The notes below the pieces were generated by a model. The model did not search any database, had not been told where the DNA came from, and was given only the letters and a program-made list of their open reading frames with translations. A program made the position numbers and the translations under genes. From positions 3,396,596 to 3,460,595 of the forward strand of contig NW_006921535.1 of NCBI RefSeq assembly GCF_000340215.1: DNA of 64,000 nucleotides, read 5' to 3'. Position 1 is the stretch's first letter, and each line of letters opens with the position of its first letter. Source of the DNA: Pseudocercospora fijiensis CIRAD86. Its lineage: Eukaryota > Ascomycota > Dothideomycetes > Mycosphaerellales > Mycosphaerellaceae. Shown here piece by piece: positions 22,811-34,543 of this stretch.

Positions 22811-23785
22811 ATGTCCAAGATTCTCGCGGTATTTGGCTCAACTGGCCAGCAAGGAAGTTCGATCATCAAAAACGTCTTGTGCGACCCAGAATTGTCTCAG
22901 CTATACAGCATCCGAGCAATCACTCGAGATCCAGCGTCACAAAAAGCCAAGCAGCTGCAGGAGCAAGTCCAAGTCCAAGTCGTCCAAGGAGACGGGAACG
23001 ATCGAGCGTCTCTCCAGGAAGCTCTCAGTGGCGCTCACACAATATTTGCAATTACGGTTCCATCTGTGGGCCCAGAAGCGGTCGAAGCTGAATTTAACGC
23101 CGCCAAGAACATAGCCGATGTTGCTGTATCGAACGGGGTCGAATACTTCATTTGGTCTACGTTGCCGTCTGTTGCTGAGATCTCCAAGGGCAAATACGCA
23201 AAGGTGACCCCCTTCGACGCCAAAGCTAAGGCCGAGAAGTACATTCGCGGTCTGCCGATCAAAAGTGCCTTCGTGTCTCTCGGCTTCTTCATGGAAAACT
23301 TCCAGTCGCAACCCTTCTTGACGGCACAAAGAGACAGCGATAAATCTTGGGTCATGTCCCGTCCCCATGCAGCAAATACTTCATATCCGTTGATTGCTGC
23401 AGTCGAAGATATTGGCAAATTCGTCGGCGCAATATTGGCCGAACCAGCAAAGTATGAGGGCCAGCGCTTGTGTGCTGCAGAGGCCCTCTACAGCGTTGAA
23501 GATATCGCAAAGCAATTGTCGATGTCCGCAGGTCAGAAGATAGTCTTCAAAGAAGTATCGGCAGAAGAGTTTGGTCGGAAAGTTGCGTTCATAGTGGATT
23601 TCTTCGTTGGTGCATATTGTTTTGCGGCCGAATATGGCTATTTCGGCCCTGACACCGAGGATCAAGTCGCATGGGCTGCAAAGAATGCTCGAGGCAAGCT
23701 ATTAACATTAGAGGAGTTCTTGAAGGCAAATCCTCTGACGCTAGCGGAGATGAACTGCCTCTTGCCGCCAATGTGGCTGAGGTAG
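22811..23785 (+). CDS. NmrA-like NAD(P)-binding protein
   Basis: 324 residues starting at MSKILAVFGSTG. The open frame extends further upstream, but the Rossmann fold begins right after this Met, so the internal start fits the family best. The dinucleotide-binding motif GSTGQQG is at residues 9-15 and RAITRD follows the second strand, as in NmrA/HSCARG proteins; QGDGNDRASLQEAL is the usual ensuing block. Family members sense the NAD(P) redox state or act as atypical short-chain reductases and often lack the catalytic Tyr-x3-Lys; the YFIWST stretch here has no such motif. The C-terminal LTLEEFLKAN is typical. No intron. The biological role is not determined by the sequence. A small gap (145 bp) separates it from the converging membrane-protein gene. 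Confidence 0.88.
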   Translation: MSKILAVFGSTGQQGSSIIKNVLCDPELSQLYSIRAITRDPASQKAKQLQEQVQVQVVQGDGNDRASLQEALSGAHTIFAITVPSVGPEAVEAEFNAAKNIADVAVSNGVEYFIWSTLPSVAEISKGKYAKVTPFDAKAKAEKYIRGLPIKSAFVSLGFFMENFQSQPFLTAQRDSDKSWVMSRPHAANTSYPLIAAVEDIGKFVGAILAEPAKYEGQRLCAAEALYSVEDIAKQLSMSAGQKIVFKEVSAEEFGRKVAFIVDFFVGAYCFAAEYGYFGPDTEDQVAWAAKNARGKLLTLEEFLKANPLTLAEMNCLLPPMWLR

Positions 23786-23930
23786 CAATCATATCATATT
23801 GCCTTCATTGCTCCTGTATTAGTAAGTCTCTATGAATGGCACAAAGATCTTCGCGACGCGGATCTAACCGTCATGATCAACTTGGAAGTGCTTGCTCCAG
23901 AGACGACCAGTTTCTGCAGTCGTGGTAAGA

Positions 23931-25419
23931 TCACACCGTATGCATTCTCCTCACGGAACGATGAGTCGGCTCAATACCGAGACCGCGCTGCGAAGAGGAT
24001 GAGCAGACTCTGTCGTTAGTAGCTGTTGACTCAGCACTCAACATGATGCTACTGCCCTTCATGATTTCTTTCAACCGACTCGTGTCCATTCGAGGGTGTT
24101 CGCCACCGGTAATCTTTCCAAGAGCGACACTCAAATCTGCCACAGCTCGCCACACATGAGGCTCATGTCTTCCGAGCCTAATTACATGGTTTCGGAAAAT
24201 TGTTAGAAGATGGATCGCGTACAAGATGGCTGCAGCGCAGGCATTGACGATGCTGAACATGAAGAGGATCAGAAACGAGAACCCCCATTGATATTGATCC
24301 GTGGCATCACATCTAGCCATGTCCAGGCTGACGAGATTTTCGGGCGAATCAACAAGATCCTTGTAGAACCAGGGTTTCCGAGGCAATGGTACGATGTTCA
24401 GAGACAGTCTGTCGAGGTTCCAAAGCTTGCCATCGAGTCTGATGCTGCTTGCTCTATCCTCGATTTGATAGATGGGGTTCGTATGATCTGCACTGTACGC
24501 AGTCGTATTGAGAGGGAATGCCGTACTCTTCTCCGCAAATGGTCCAATCTCGTCTTTGGAGATGAATGCATAGTAATCTGGCTGCAGTCAGCCCAACCGC
24601 ACCTATATCAGAAAGTGATACGATGCAAAACTCACAGTCCATCAGTGCCTTGTCGTTTGCGTAGCCACCCTGAGGTATGATGTAGCCATCTCTTAGACCA
24701 ACGCGAGAGCCATCTGTGACGACCGCGAAGGACGGACGCCAACTCTCAAATGACACCCAGTCTTCTCCATACTTGATCCTACCCCTCGATCTCGCACCGT
24801 AGGATGTTGATGCCGAAATGACAGTCGGCAGTGCGAGAGTGCAAAGACCAGTGAGAACCATAGCTAGGATGAGATAGCGTGCAAACAGACTTTTGGAGGT
24901 TGGTCCGAACATTGAGTGTTGCAATAGTGTCAGAGCGCCGCCGAGAGAACCAGTGGAGAAAGCAGCCGCTGCGTAGATATCGCAGCTAGCTTCGTGCGTT
25001 TCTATAACACAGATTAAAGCTTTGCAGAAAGTATAGTAAGCGATTCCGATGTCAATGGCCTTGGCAGCTCCGAGATTGAGTTGACCAAAACCGGTCGTTA
25101 TATCCAGAATCTTGCTGATGTCCCAAACCTGAGCGATACGCCTTTGCACAATGCTGACTGTAGATTGGCATGCGCTACCAGAGTTGCAACCTGCTAGCAT
25201 CATCCTGTTTTCCAGAAATCCGGACACTGAGCCTAGCACGATGGGAAGACTGAATGCGCAAATAAATCCCGTGAGGCTGAGGATCTTCACTGGCTGGGAA
25301 CAGATCGTTCTGGCGGCTGTTCGCCATCGTTGCCCACTTTCGCGGCATTGCGCCGGTATTGCGGGATCCTCATTCGATTCAGATGCGCTGAGTGGTCTAG
25401 GCCTGTTTGGTACATCCAT
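23931..25419 (-). CDS. Multi-pass membrane protein of unknown function, two exons
   Basis: Exon 1 is 25419-24636 and exon 2 is 24577-23931. The 58-bp intron (24578-24635) has a GTGAGT donor, GCTGAC branch site and CCAG acceptor. Splicing restores a continuous frame of 476 residues; other acceptor choices break it. Hydrophobic segments lie at about 44-68, 121-140, 150-168, 182-203 and 353-380, with a long hydrophilic part between the last two that has an NTT glycosylation-type site. The start at 25419 (MDVPNRPRP) is preferred over 25479 because the preceding residues look untranslated. No family was recognised; the layout resembles lineage-specific fungal membrane proteins. Its promoter has only about 370 bp before the repeat block begins. 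Confidence 0.78.
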
Positions 25420-25785
25420 AGGACACTCGATCCCACTTAGAATACGCAATTGTTGCGTTGCCGATAAGCAAATTTGCACGGCTTTCGAACGAGGTCGATC
25501 GTATAAAACAAATCAGCGAAGGGTGCATCACAGGAAGATCCATCTCCTTTGTCCAATGCCGATATTGTGCCTCGTAGCATAGATGCAAGGGTGCTCTGTT
25601 CTTGAGTGATCCAAAGTCGTACAGCAGAGGGCTGCCGTCTGGACACATTTCAGCCTCAGATATTCTATGGCGAAACACATGCTACCTGCCTCTTTTCAAC
25701 GACAGCGTGGGCAATGCGGATCAGCCCGCTCGAGCTCTATACCATACCCACAAGATAGCAGTATCGGGGCTGCGAGGTCCGTATC
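25420..25785 (-). promoter_or_regulatory. Upstream region of the membrane-protein gene, ending at the repeat boundary
   Basis: Normal composition over about 365 bp, then a transition to RIP-type sequence at roughly 25785. This is all the upstream DNA the gene has that is not repeat-like. No specific site is claimed. Confidence 0.45.
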
Positions 25786-26806
25786 GCGAATGCTATAAGG
25801 ACGCGACTTTTGTCGCCTCTGCGTCTTTGCCGCCGCCGGGGCGTAGAACGAACTCGTCGGAGGGAGAAGTACTCTTAGAGTCTCTCGACGACGCGTCGTA
25901 CCTGCCGCGGAATAGTACGCCTAATAAACAGAAGTCCCCCGAATCCTAGGACGACGGAATATTCTATATTATACCTATCGAGACGCCCTTCCTTTCCTTC
26001 GGTATACTCGAGTCGAGATCGTCCGAAATAAATAAAAAGAGACGCGTTCTTCGAAGGGAAAGTAAGAAGGATATATACGGCGCGCGAGTTCCTTTCTAAA
26101 GGAGGCTCTTTCTAGGACGTCTATTAGTATACGTTCCTACTTACCGATAAAGAGACAACGCTCTTAAAGATACTTAAACAATAAGTCTATCGTCGCGACG
26201 CGATCGCGATTATAGATTACTATCTAAGTCGGCCTCGGGCTTTAAGAGATATAAATAATAAAAGAGAATTCTCCCTTAATAGGGGCTACGACCTATCTAT
26301 ACTCGGCCGCGTAGGGTAGATGCCGTCGCCGGCTTAAGGACTAACTATCTTTTTCCTATATAATAGGGTTTTTAACGAGAGTTATAAAAGAATAAATATA
26401 TAGACGGCGGTTTAGATAGAAGGAATAGATAGGGGTCCTAGTAGTAATATATAGATTCCGTTCTTTATAACCTCGAGTCTAGAAGGCTAAGCCGCGTAGC
26501 TTAACGGGTTTTAGATAGGCTTATAAATATAATAAACTAACTAACTAACTAACTAACTATAGGTAATATATAGCTATATAGTAGGCGTACTTTAAGTCGG
26601 AGACTAGGTTATACTACTACTATCTAAATCGCGGACGGAAGAGCTCTAAGTTTTTAAGGAGCTATAGATTAGTAGTAGGAGTTAAGGTCTTAGATATATA
26701 TATTAATAAGCCTTCTAAGAAACGAGCCTAGCGCTAAGCGTAGTCTTAGCTAGGGCTTAGGGTTTAGTTATACGAGTTGTATCGCCGGTATTATAGTCCT
26801 ACCTTA
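25786..26806 (+). other. RIP-mutated remnant with open frame and (AACT)6 tail
   Basis: The sequence is CpA/TpG-poor. A plus-strand frame reads on from about 25770 through 26250 with only TAG/TAA breaks and protein-like composition (SLPPPGRRTNSSEGEVLLES, then KKRRVLRRESKKD). At 26535-26558 there are six AACT units, the kind of short tandem tail found at the 3' ends of fungal LINEs. It may be the residue of a retroelement into whose flank the complete family-A element later inserted. No known domain is visible. Confidence 0.4.
26535..26558 (+). repeat. (AACT)6 tandem tail
   Basis: Six units in a row within AATAAACTAAC...; position after a decayed open frame fits a LINE-type tail but does not prove it. 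Confidence 0.85.
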
Positions 26807-26811
26807 AGGTA

Positions 26812-27008
26812 TGTTAGGACTAAAGAGGCTATACGTGATTAGCATATAACTAGGCCGAGTAAAGCTAGGGTCTTAATGCCTTAGGCAGGGCTTAGCGCTT
26901 AGCGTTAGGCTAACTCTCCTACCTTCCTCCCTCTCCTCCTAGATCCTTATCGAATACTACTTGTACCTACTACTACCCTATCTACCTACTAATATACCTT
27001 CTTATACA
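26812..27008 (+). repeat. 5' LTR of family-A element
   Basis: Starts TGTTAGGAC and ends CTTATACA. It contains ATCGAATAC at 26949-26957, the partner of the adjacent primer-binding site; by analogy to Tf1 this would mark the 5' end of the RNA, leaving a U3 of about 137 bp and R-U5 of about 60 bp. Confidence 0.93.
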
Positions 27009-27017
27009 GTATTCGAT
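27009..27017 (+). promoter_or_regulatory. Primer-binding site GTATTCGAT, self-complementary to the LTR
   Basis: The nine bases directly after the 5' LTR are the exact reverse complement of ATCGAATAC inside the LTR. The minus-strand element at 34345-59335 keeps the same pair (59128-59136 next to its 5' LTR). No tRNA-type TGG start is present. This is the arrangement of Tf1/sushi-group elements, whose RNA 5' end folds back to prime reverse transcription. Confidence 0.7.
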
Positions 27018-27240
27018 CTACCCTTTAAGGGCAGCAGCTAGATAGTCCTTATTTCAAGCTTTTAGCGGTATAGCTACGAATAAGACTAATCTAACTATAT
27101 TACGCCCGAAGAACGGGACCTATACGTACTATTCTATCGAAACAACCGTACCAATTATTAAGCAAGGCCTTCTATACGGCCTATTATACTAAGTTAATCG
27201 TACTAAGCCGATATCTACTAATTCCGCTATATCCGTATCT

Positions 27241-28640
27241 TAGGGGCCTATAATACATTATTAGTGTTACCCCCTATTATAATAGCCGGCTTATTACGAA
27301 GCAATAACAACCGTGCTACCGCTAGCAGCGCTAGTAATAACAACGCTAGTAGCATAGTGCCTACTAAAGTGCCTACTAAAGCACCTACTAAAGTGCCTCC
27401 TACCGAAGAGCCTACTATAGGACCTGCTAAAGAAGAACCTATAATTCTAGGTAACGACCTAGAATTGCCTATCGACGACATTCTTAACAATATTGTTAAC
27501 CGTCGATATAGCTAACTAGCCTTTAGCCCCTAGCTAGTAGCGAGGCTTTAAGAGGCTACCTAAAACAGGCTTACTGCCTTACGTTAAGAACAATAGCTAA
27601 AGGATAATCTTCTCGAGATTCGCCGCCTCTAGGAATCTCTAACAACTACTGCTAAGCTAATAGTAGGACCTTCTTTACTACCTATCTAAAAGAAGGATAC
27701 TAAACTTAAGGACTATACTGTATTTAATAGCTCTAGTCGGAAGCAGTACAACGACTACATTCGTAACTGTAAACTTAACTAGCGCAACGCACTAAGAGCG
27801 CTACTAGACGACTACTCCTTAGTCATACACGCTATATAGTACATTAATAGCGACCTAAAGCGCATATAGGATAACTATTTCGACTCCCTTAATAACTAGA
27901 CTGCTATTTAGTAGCAAACCTACAAAACTATTATACTAGACACCCTTAGAAACCCTATACTAAGGTAACAATATACTTAGGACCTGTATCTTCGAGCTAA
28001 ATAGAAGACTAATCAATCGGCTCGCTTATTTAAAGCCTATTTGAAAACCCTTAAAGACGACCTTCCGCCTAAGACTAATTCTATATAGATCTCGGAAATA
28101 CGCCCTAAGCTTAGATAGGAACTTATCCTCAAATTAGACCGTCGCCGTATATTCGAACAAGCTAATCTAACACGCATTCAATTTATAGTCGAAGTAGAAA
28201 CAGCCGAACGGGCTATTTAGCTCTAATAACGACTAGAATCGAGGATCCGACTAGCTAGTACTAACCGTAGCAACCGTAGCTACGGAGGAAACTAAGGTTC
28301 CTACTAGGACAACAATGCTAATAGTAGGAACAGTAACAACGACCGTAGAAGAGGCCGTAGCCGGCGGCTATATAGAGGAGGCCGCGATAGGGGCCGTAGA
28401 AGGGACTCGTATCCCTATAATGCTAACCGCTCTACTAATAATAACAATAGCTACGGCAGTCTACTAACCGGATTGAAGTGCTTCAATTATAATAGCACTA
28501 GCTATCTACTAGGCTAATACGACAAACCTAAGGACTAGGCCCGAATTAACCGTGCTTCCGCTAAGTATAGGAAACACCTTTTAGCCGCTAATACTACCCT
28601 AGTCGGCTCTTTTAATTAGTCGAAAAAAGAGTAAGCGCCG
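27241..28640 (+). pseudogene. Gag of family-A element, RIP-inactivated
   Basis: A plus-strand frame from about 27250 encodes a Pro/Thr-rich start with repeated PTKVPTKAP units (27357-27420) and later a capsid-like helical part. Near 28480 a zinc-knuckle remnant reads C-F-N-Y-N...YLLG, with Tyr in place of the second Cys (TGT to TAT). The 27264-27515 stretch is the only piece without a stop. Boundaries are approximate. Confidence 0.75.
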
Positions 28641-28689
28641 CACTAACTGTTAGCCTTGTACGGCGTAAGACTATCGACATTGTGCTAGC

Positions 28690-31600
28690 TATAATACGCT
28701 CCTACCTTGTATAGGACACGAAGGGCACTAACTATTAAACTAGGGTTATACTAGATCTAGGAAATTCAGTTAGTGCCCTTATTAGCTATCGCCTAGCTAA
28801 GCAATTAGACCTTCGACAACTGCCGAGGACTAACCTGCCAACCCTTGCTTAGTTTAATAACGCTCGGCACTTAACCTATAGGGCCTACTATATTCCTATA
28901 GTTCTAAAGGACGACCTCGGAAATGAACGCCTACTAGACTTTACTACCTACGTAGTAGATATAGACAACCTATATAGGGGAGCTACTATTATTATTAGCA
29001 ACCCTATTCTTAAATACTACGCTATAGCTATAGACCTAGGCCTCTAGAAGTAGCGATCTAGAATCGCTAGGAAAGAGGACATTAAACACATTAATGTTAG
29101 CGAGTGCCCTAACGATATTAGGGTCCTGTTTATTAGCAACCTAACACTAGCCTCCGCCTTAGCTAATCCGACTACCGATCTGCTCGGTAGTAATAACGAT
29201 AAACCTGTGCCTCCTAGTAATCCTAATTAGCTTGCTCGTATACTAGAGCCTATCCGAGAGACCTATATTAATGTGTTTAAACACTACCTAGCATCGACAT
29301 TGCCTATATTTAAAGAGACGGATTATAAGATTAATATTATAGAGGGCAAAGAGGTTCCTTTTACTATTTAGACTACTCTACAACCTTAGTAAGCGCGAGC
29401 TTGCTATATTACGTAAGTACCTAGAAGAAAACCTAGCTAATAGCCGGATACGGTATAGTAACAGCCCTGCTAGTATACTAATCCTGTTTGTTCTAAAGAA
29501 GGATAGTAGCCTACGATTATGCGTTAATTACCGTAGACTTAATGCTATTACTATTAAGGACCGCTATCTACTTCCGCTTATTAATAAGACCCTCGATCGC
29601 CTTTCTAGTACCTACTACTATACTATATTAGACATTAAGGACGCCTATTACCGCATCTGTATTCGCAAGGGCGATAAATAGAAGACAGCCTTCCGTACTC
29701 GCTATAGCTATTTCGAGTACTTAGTTATACTATTTAGGCTAGCTAATGCCCCTATAACATTCTAGTCCTATATTAATCGGGCCCTTTTAGGCCTATTAGA
29801 CTATCTCTATATAGTTTACCTAGATAACATCCTAGTTTATACACATTTACCTAATATTATAGAACACTAGGCCGTAGTGCGTAAGGTCCTCGACCGCCTG
29901 CGAGCCTATAGACTATATTACAAACCTTCTAAATGCACCTTTGCTGCTAAAGAGGTGTCCTTCCTTAGCTTCCTCGTATTAACCGAGGGTGTTAAGGCTA
30001 ATCCTAATCGGATCAAAACAATTACTAAATAGCCTATTCCTACGTCTATTAAGGAGCTTCAATCGTTCCTCGGCTTCGCTAATTTCTACCGCCGCTTTAT
30101 TAAGGGCTATTTACGGCATATAATGCCCCTAACTAAGCTTACTAAAACTAAGGCTAATCTATCTAGAGAGTTTAGGTAGACTAACAAAATACAAGCCGCT
30201 TTTAACGGCCTAAAGCAACGCTTTACTAAAGTCCTCTTATTGCACTATTTCGTACTAAGCAAACAGATCCGAATTGAGACTAACGCTTTATAGTTCGCTA
30301 TATTAGCTATTATATTATAGTAGGCTAATAACACCTACTAGTACCTAATTGCCTTCTTCTCGAGGAAGATAATTAATACTAAACGTCGCTACGAGACCTA
30401 CGAGCAAGAGCTCCTAGCTATTATCGAGGCCTTTAAGTATTAGAGGTACTACCTCGATAGGGCTTAATATACAATACAGGTCTATACAGACTATAACAAC
30501 CTCCGTAGCATTACTAAGGTTACTAGGGTTATAGGTCGATAGGCTAGATAGGCCGTCTACCTCGCCGGGTTCGATTTTAATATATTATACTAGCTAGGCG
30601 TAAGTAACCCTACCGATAGCCTATCGAGGCGACCTAATTACGACAGCGAGACCTAATATATCAATTCTTTGTTTCTAACCCTATAGTATAAGATTGCTAT
30701 AGCCCGTGTCGTTAATAAGCAAGCGTAGGATAAGCGGACTTCCGGACCCCGCGGCGGCAACAAATACTATAGCGGAGTTGTCGTTCTTCTAGTACGCGTT
30801 AGAAAGGACGTAGATCGCTCGAGCTATAATAACTCGATTAAAGATATTGCTATCTATAGTAATAGCCTATATAGCGATAGCACTATAGAAGAGGTTATAG
30901 TTAATCCGGCTACTAGTACTATTAGATACATATAATACGTACCTCGTTTAATAGCGAGGGTGCTATTAAATAACCTTGCAAATAGGGATAGTTAATCGTT
31001 TATAAATAAGCTATTACGTACTTAGCAGAGGGACGCCTTTGCTATCGAGCGTATTAATAGGCTTATAAGTAGACGGGCGACTCGATCTAGTAAGAGTAAT
31101 AGTTAGTCGATCGACGACAAAGGTTACTTAAAGTTTAAGGGCAGATACTATATCCCCGCTAAACAATCGATTAGATAAGAGCTTTTAAAGAGGCACTATA
31201 ATAGTAAGCTCGCTAGTTACTATAGTATAGAGAGGTCGCACGAGTTACTATCGCGTACACACTACTAGCTAAATAGCAAGCGGTATATAAAGGAGTATAT
31301 ATAGACCTATATAGTATACTAGCGAGTTCAAGCACTAAAGCACTTACTATTTAGCGAGTTGTCTTTACTCCCTATCCTAAAGAAGCCTTTTGTAGAGCTT
31401 ATAATAGACTTTATTATAGGTCTTCCCTCTACTAAGCGAAGAGGAAGCAAAGACGTCTTTAACGCTATACTAGTTATTATAGACCGATTTACTAAGGGTG
31501 CTCGCTACATTCCTGCTCGCAAGGATTAGACTGCTATTAATATAGCAGAGGCGCTATAGACTAATATCTTCTATACCTATTAGGGAACCCCTAAGGGGAT

Positions 31601-32540
31601 AGTCTCTGATAGGGGCTCGATATTTACATCGTACTATTAGAGCGAAATATGCCTATAGCTAAGACTAAAGCATCGGCTATTAACAGCCTTCTATCTATAG
31701 ACTAACGGTTAAACAGAGAGACAGAATGCTACCCTATAGCAGTACCTACGCAGTTACATTAACGAGAATCCTAAGGATTAGGTCAACCTCCTATAGCCTA
31801 TAGAATTCGCACACAATAATAGTGTACACTTATTAACTAAGGTTTCACTATACACAGCTATAACAGGCTAAAACGCCGCGTTACTATAAGATCTATTTAC
31901 CTCGCTCGAGGCCGAGCGCAAGGAAAGGGAAGCGCGTTAAGTACTAGAGACACTAGCGGCAACAGAACGTATCTAGAAGATACGAGAAATCTATACTAAG
32001 ATAGCTAAGAAGTTAATAAAGGCTCAAGAATACTAAAAGGCCTACTACGATAAGCGTTACACACTAATAACCTTTAAACAAGGCGATATAGTTATACCTA
32101 GTACTAAGAACCTCCGCATCCGCAAACACCTATCGCCTAATAGTAAAACAAGGCCTAAGCTCGCACTAAGATATATTAGCCTATTTCGCATCCGAGAACC
32201 GAAGGGCAATAGCTAGGCCTACTAGTTATAGCTTCTACCTTATTATACTATCTATAATACCTTCTATATCTCCCTCCTTAAACTATACTACTAGCGCAAA
32301 GGCGATAAAGCACCTGCTAAATCCGAGGATATACTAGCTAATAGCGAAGAGCTGTAGTCTATAGAACGTATCCTAAAGCATCGGACTAGGTAGGGCAAGA
32401 AGGAGTACCTATTAAGATAGCAAGGCTATTCGCCTAAATAGGACTTATAGGAGGCTAAAGACTCCTTTAAAGATATAACCGAGTTGTTAGATAAGTATTA
32501 GACTAGCGTAAAGAACAAGAAGAAGGCTAAAAGCTTATAA
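28690..32540 (+). pseudogene. Pol of family-A element (protease, RT, RNase H, integrase), RIP-inactivated
   Basis: Protease-like LDLGNSVSALIS is near 28745. The reverse transcriptase spans about 29440-29960 with active site YLDN at 29817-29828, where GATGAC has become GATAAC. RNase H follows at about 30290-30640. Integrase covers about 31360-31900, with DFIIGLPSTK and RPxLxxTDxxT-type blocks damaged by stops, and the pol end is at about 32540. I see no chromodomain. Stops are TAG/TAA, mostly at former Gln and Trp codons. Confidence 0.88.
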
Positions 32541-33738
32541 TGTTACTATTAAGGCCTAGGATTAATGCTACCCCTAGGGTACTATTAGCTAACTAATTAG
32601 CTGCAAGCAATTGTTAGTAATAAGAGACAATAAGACTATACTACTATAGTAAACGCGCACCGAGTGTTAACAAGCGCGCTACGACGCGTTAACCAATTGC
32701 CTACCCTTTTAAGGACTCTACCTCTTTACTAACGCGCCCTATAGGTCCCCCTCTTATTCCCTTATTCCCTCGAGGCCTAGGCAATCGGCGCGGCCGGCGC
32801 GGCTATATTAGTAACAGTATTACGGAGTATATTACTAGTTAAGAAAGGAAGGATATAGCTATATTAGTAACGGTATTGCCGAGTTATTATTAGTTAAAGA
32901 AGGAAATTAGAAGAAGGTAAAGTTAGCGCTAAGACGACTAGCGCCGCTATTATTAATATTACTTGCTATTATTACTGCGCCTATAGATACAACCTTACCT
33001 ACGCTACGAGCCTAAGGCACCTTTAATCAAAACTTTAATTAAAACTTTAAGCCGCCTAAAAGATTAAACGACTAATAGACTAACTAAGGGCAAAAACTAT
33101 AGAGCTAAGCTAGCCGGGGTCGATCTTGCGGATAATAGGTTACTCCTCGATCTATCTAACCCTTTAAGCGAGGCGAACCTCTACTACTACACTTACAATA
33201 GCCTTTACCTATAGAAACTAGAAGAACTAAGTTTTTTAAAAAGATATAATTAGTTAATACTTAAAGGCTGCTAAACCTAACTAATTAGGGCTAGTAAAAC
33301 TACGATAGTAAATAATAGCCCTCGTAACAATAAGAACAACCCTCGGAACGGACAAACCCTCGGAAGCGGACATTGCTAGGTCTTTTAAGAGTAGACGCAA
33401 AGAACTCGGTACGATATTACTTAGAGCGGAGGCAGGGCTGCAATACCTCGTACGTCTACCTATTATAGTAGGGAAGACGCGCTCGTATTATAATTAGTCG
33501 AAGGCCCTCAATTCTTATAGATATATATTACTTTATAGTTTATTATATATAGGGATAGCGTAGTTAGAGTTAGACATTGTATTGAAAGTAAGGTTTGATA
33601 TAGTTATATAATTAGGTAGTTAAGTGTTTAATTTAGTACGGCTAAGCGGCTTATAGGACTTACTAAGTTAGTAGCAATAGAGGTCGAGATTAGGACATAG
33701 GCAGGCTACGAGGGCGCGGCCTTTAGAAGGGAAGCGTA

Positions 33739-33934
33739 TGTTAGGACTAAAGAGGCTATACGTAATTGGTATGTAACTAGGCCGAGTAAAGCTAGGGTCT
33801 TAATGCCTTAGGCAGGGCTTGGCGCTTAGCGTTAGGCTAACTCTCCTACCTTCCTCCCTCTCCTCCTAGATCCTTATCGAATACTACTTGTACCTACTAC
33901 CACCCTATCTACCTGCTAATATACCCTTCTTACA
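33739..33934 (+). repeat. 3' LTR of family-A element
   Basis: Starts TGTTAGGAC, ends TTCTTACA, directly followed by the AGGTA duplication. It has fewer RIP changes than the 5' copy at some sites (GGTATGTAAC against GCATATAAC) and more at others. Confidence 0.93.
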
Positions 33935-33939
33935 AGGTA

Positions 33940-34344
33940 GTAGTACTTAGGGGCTAATTAGAGATATTAGATAAGCTAACTCTATAGTTACTGTAGCTTT
34001 ATTAAACTATTAAAGGCCTAAAAACTTCCGTAATAAGTATACTATAGTACCTATACTATATAGAAATCGTCCTATACTACTCGATATTATATACTAGCTA
34101 GTACTATTTTTAAATAATAAAATTCTATTACATACAAACCTAACAAACTAACTAATCAGATTAATAAATACTAGTAGTATATAGAGTAGTAGGATAGGCG
34201 CTTATTTGTGTATGCTAGTAGTAGATAGTAGTAGGCGGCCTAAAATCCTCTCCTAGTAGTAAGCTAGTTTTAGTTTTTAACTAGTTTTTTGCTAGTTTGC
34301 GGAACATTACTAGGGCTATCTGCTAAGACTAGTTGAAAGATATG
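33940..34344. other. RIP-mutated spacer between two family-A elements
   Basis: 405 bp of AT-rich mutated DNA with T-runs and TAGTAGTAG strings. It is neither LTR nor an internal part of family A that I can match. It would be the older target DNA into which both elements inserted. No gene signal. Confidence 0.5.
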
Positions 34345-34543
34345 TATATAAGAAGGGTAATATTAGTAGGTAGATAGGGTAGTAGTAGATACAAGTAGTA
34401 TTCGATAGAGAACTAGGAGGAGAAGGAGGAAGGCAGGCTAGTTAGCCTAACGCTAAGCGCTAAGCCCTGCCTAAGGCACTAAGACCCTAGCTTTACTCGG
34501 CCTGATTATATACTAGTTACGTATAGCCTCTTTAGCCCTAATA
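34345..34543 (-). repeat. 3' LTR (left) of minus-strand family-A element
   Basis: Reverse complement of the family-A LTR. It begins TATATAAGAAGG (expected TGTATAAGAAGG) and ends CCCTAATA (expected ...AACA), both RIP-type changes. Confidence 0.9.

Larger units (their letters stand above)
26812..33934 (+). mobile_element. Complete Ty3/gypsy LTR retrotransposon, family A
   Basis: A 7123-bp element with two LTRs of 197 and 196 bp and a perfect 5-bp target duplication AGGTA (26807-26811 and 33935-33939). Order is gag, protease, reverse transcriptase, RNase H, integrase, as in Ty3/gypsy. All reading frames carry RIP-type stops, so it cannot move by itself. The two LTRs differ by seven transitions, all TpA versus CpA or TpG, plus a small indel near the end, so nearly all divergence is due to RIP. 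The primer-binding site suggests self-priming. Confidence 0.95.

Noticed and set aside
27264..27515. Open frame of 83 codons at the start of the complete gypsy element
   Set aside because: It is the stop-free beginning of the RIP-mutated gag frame, not a separate gene.
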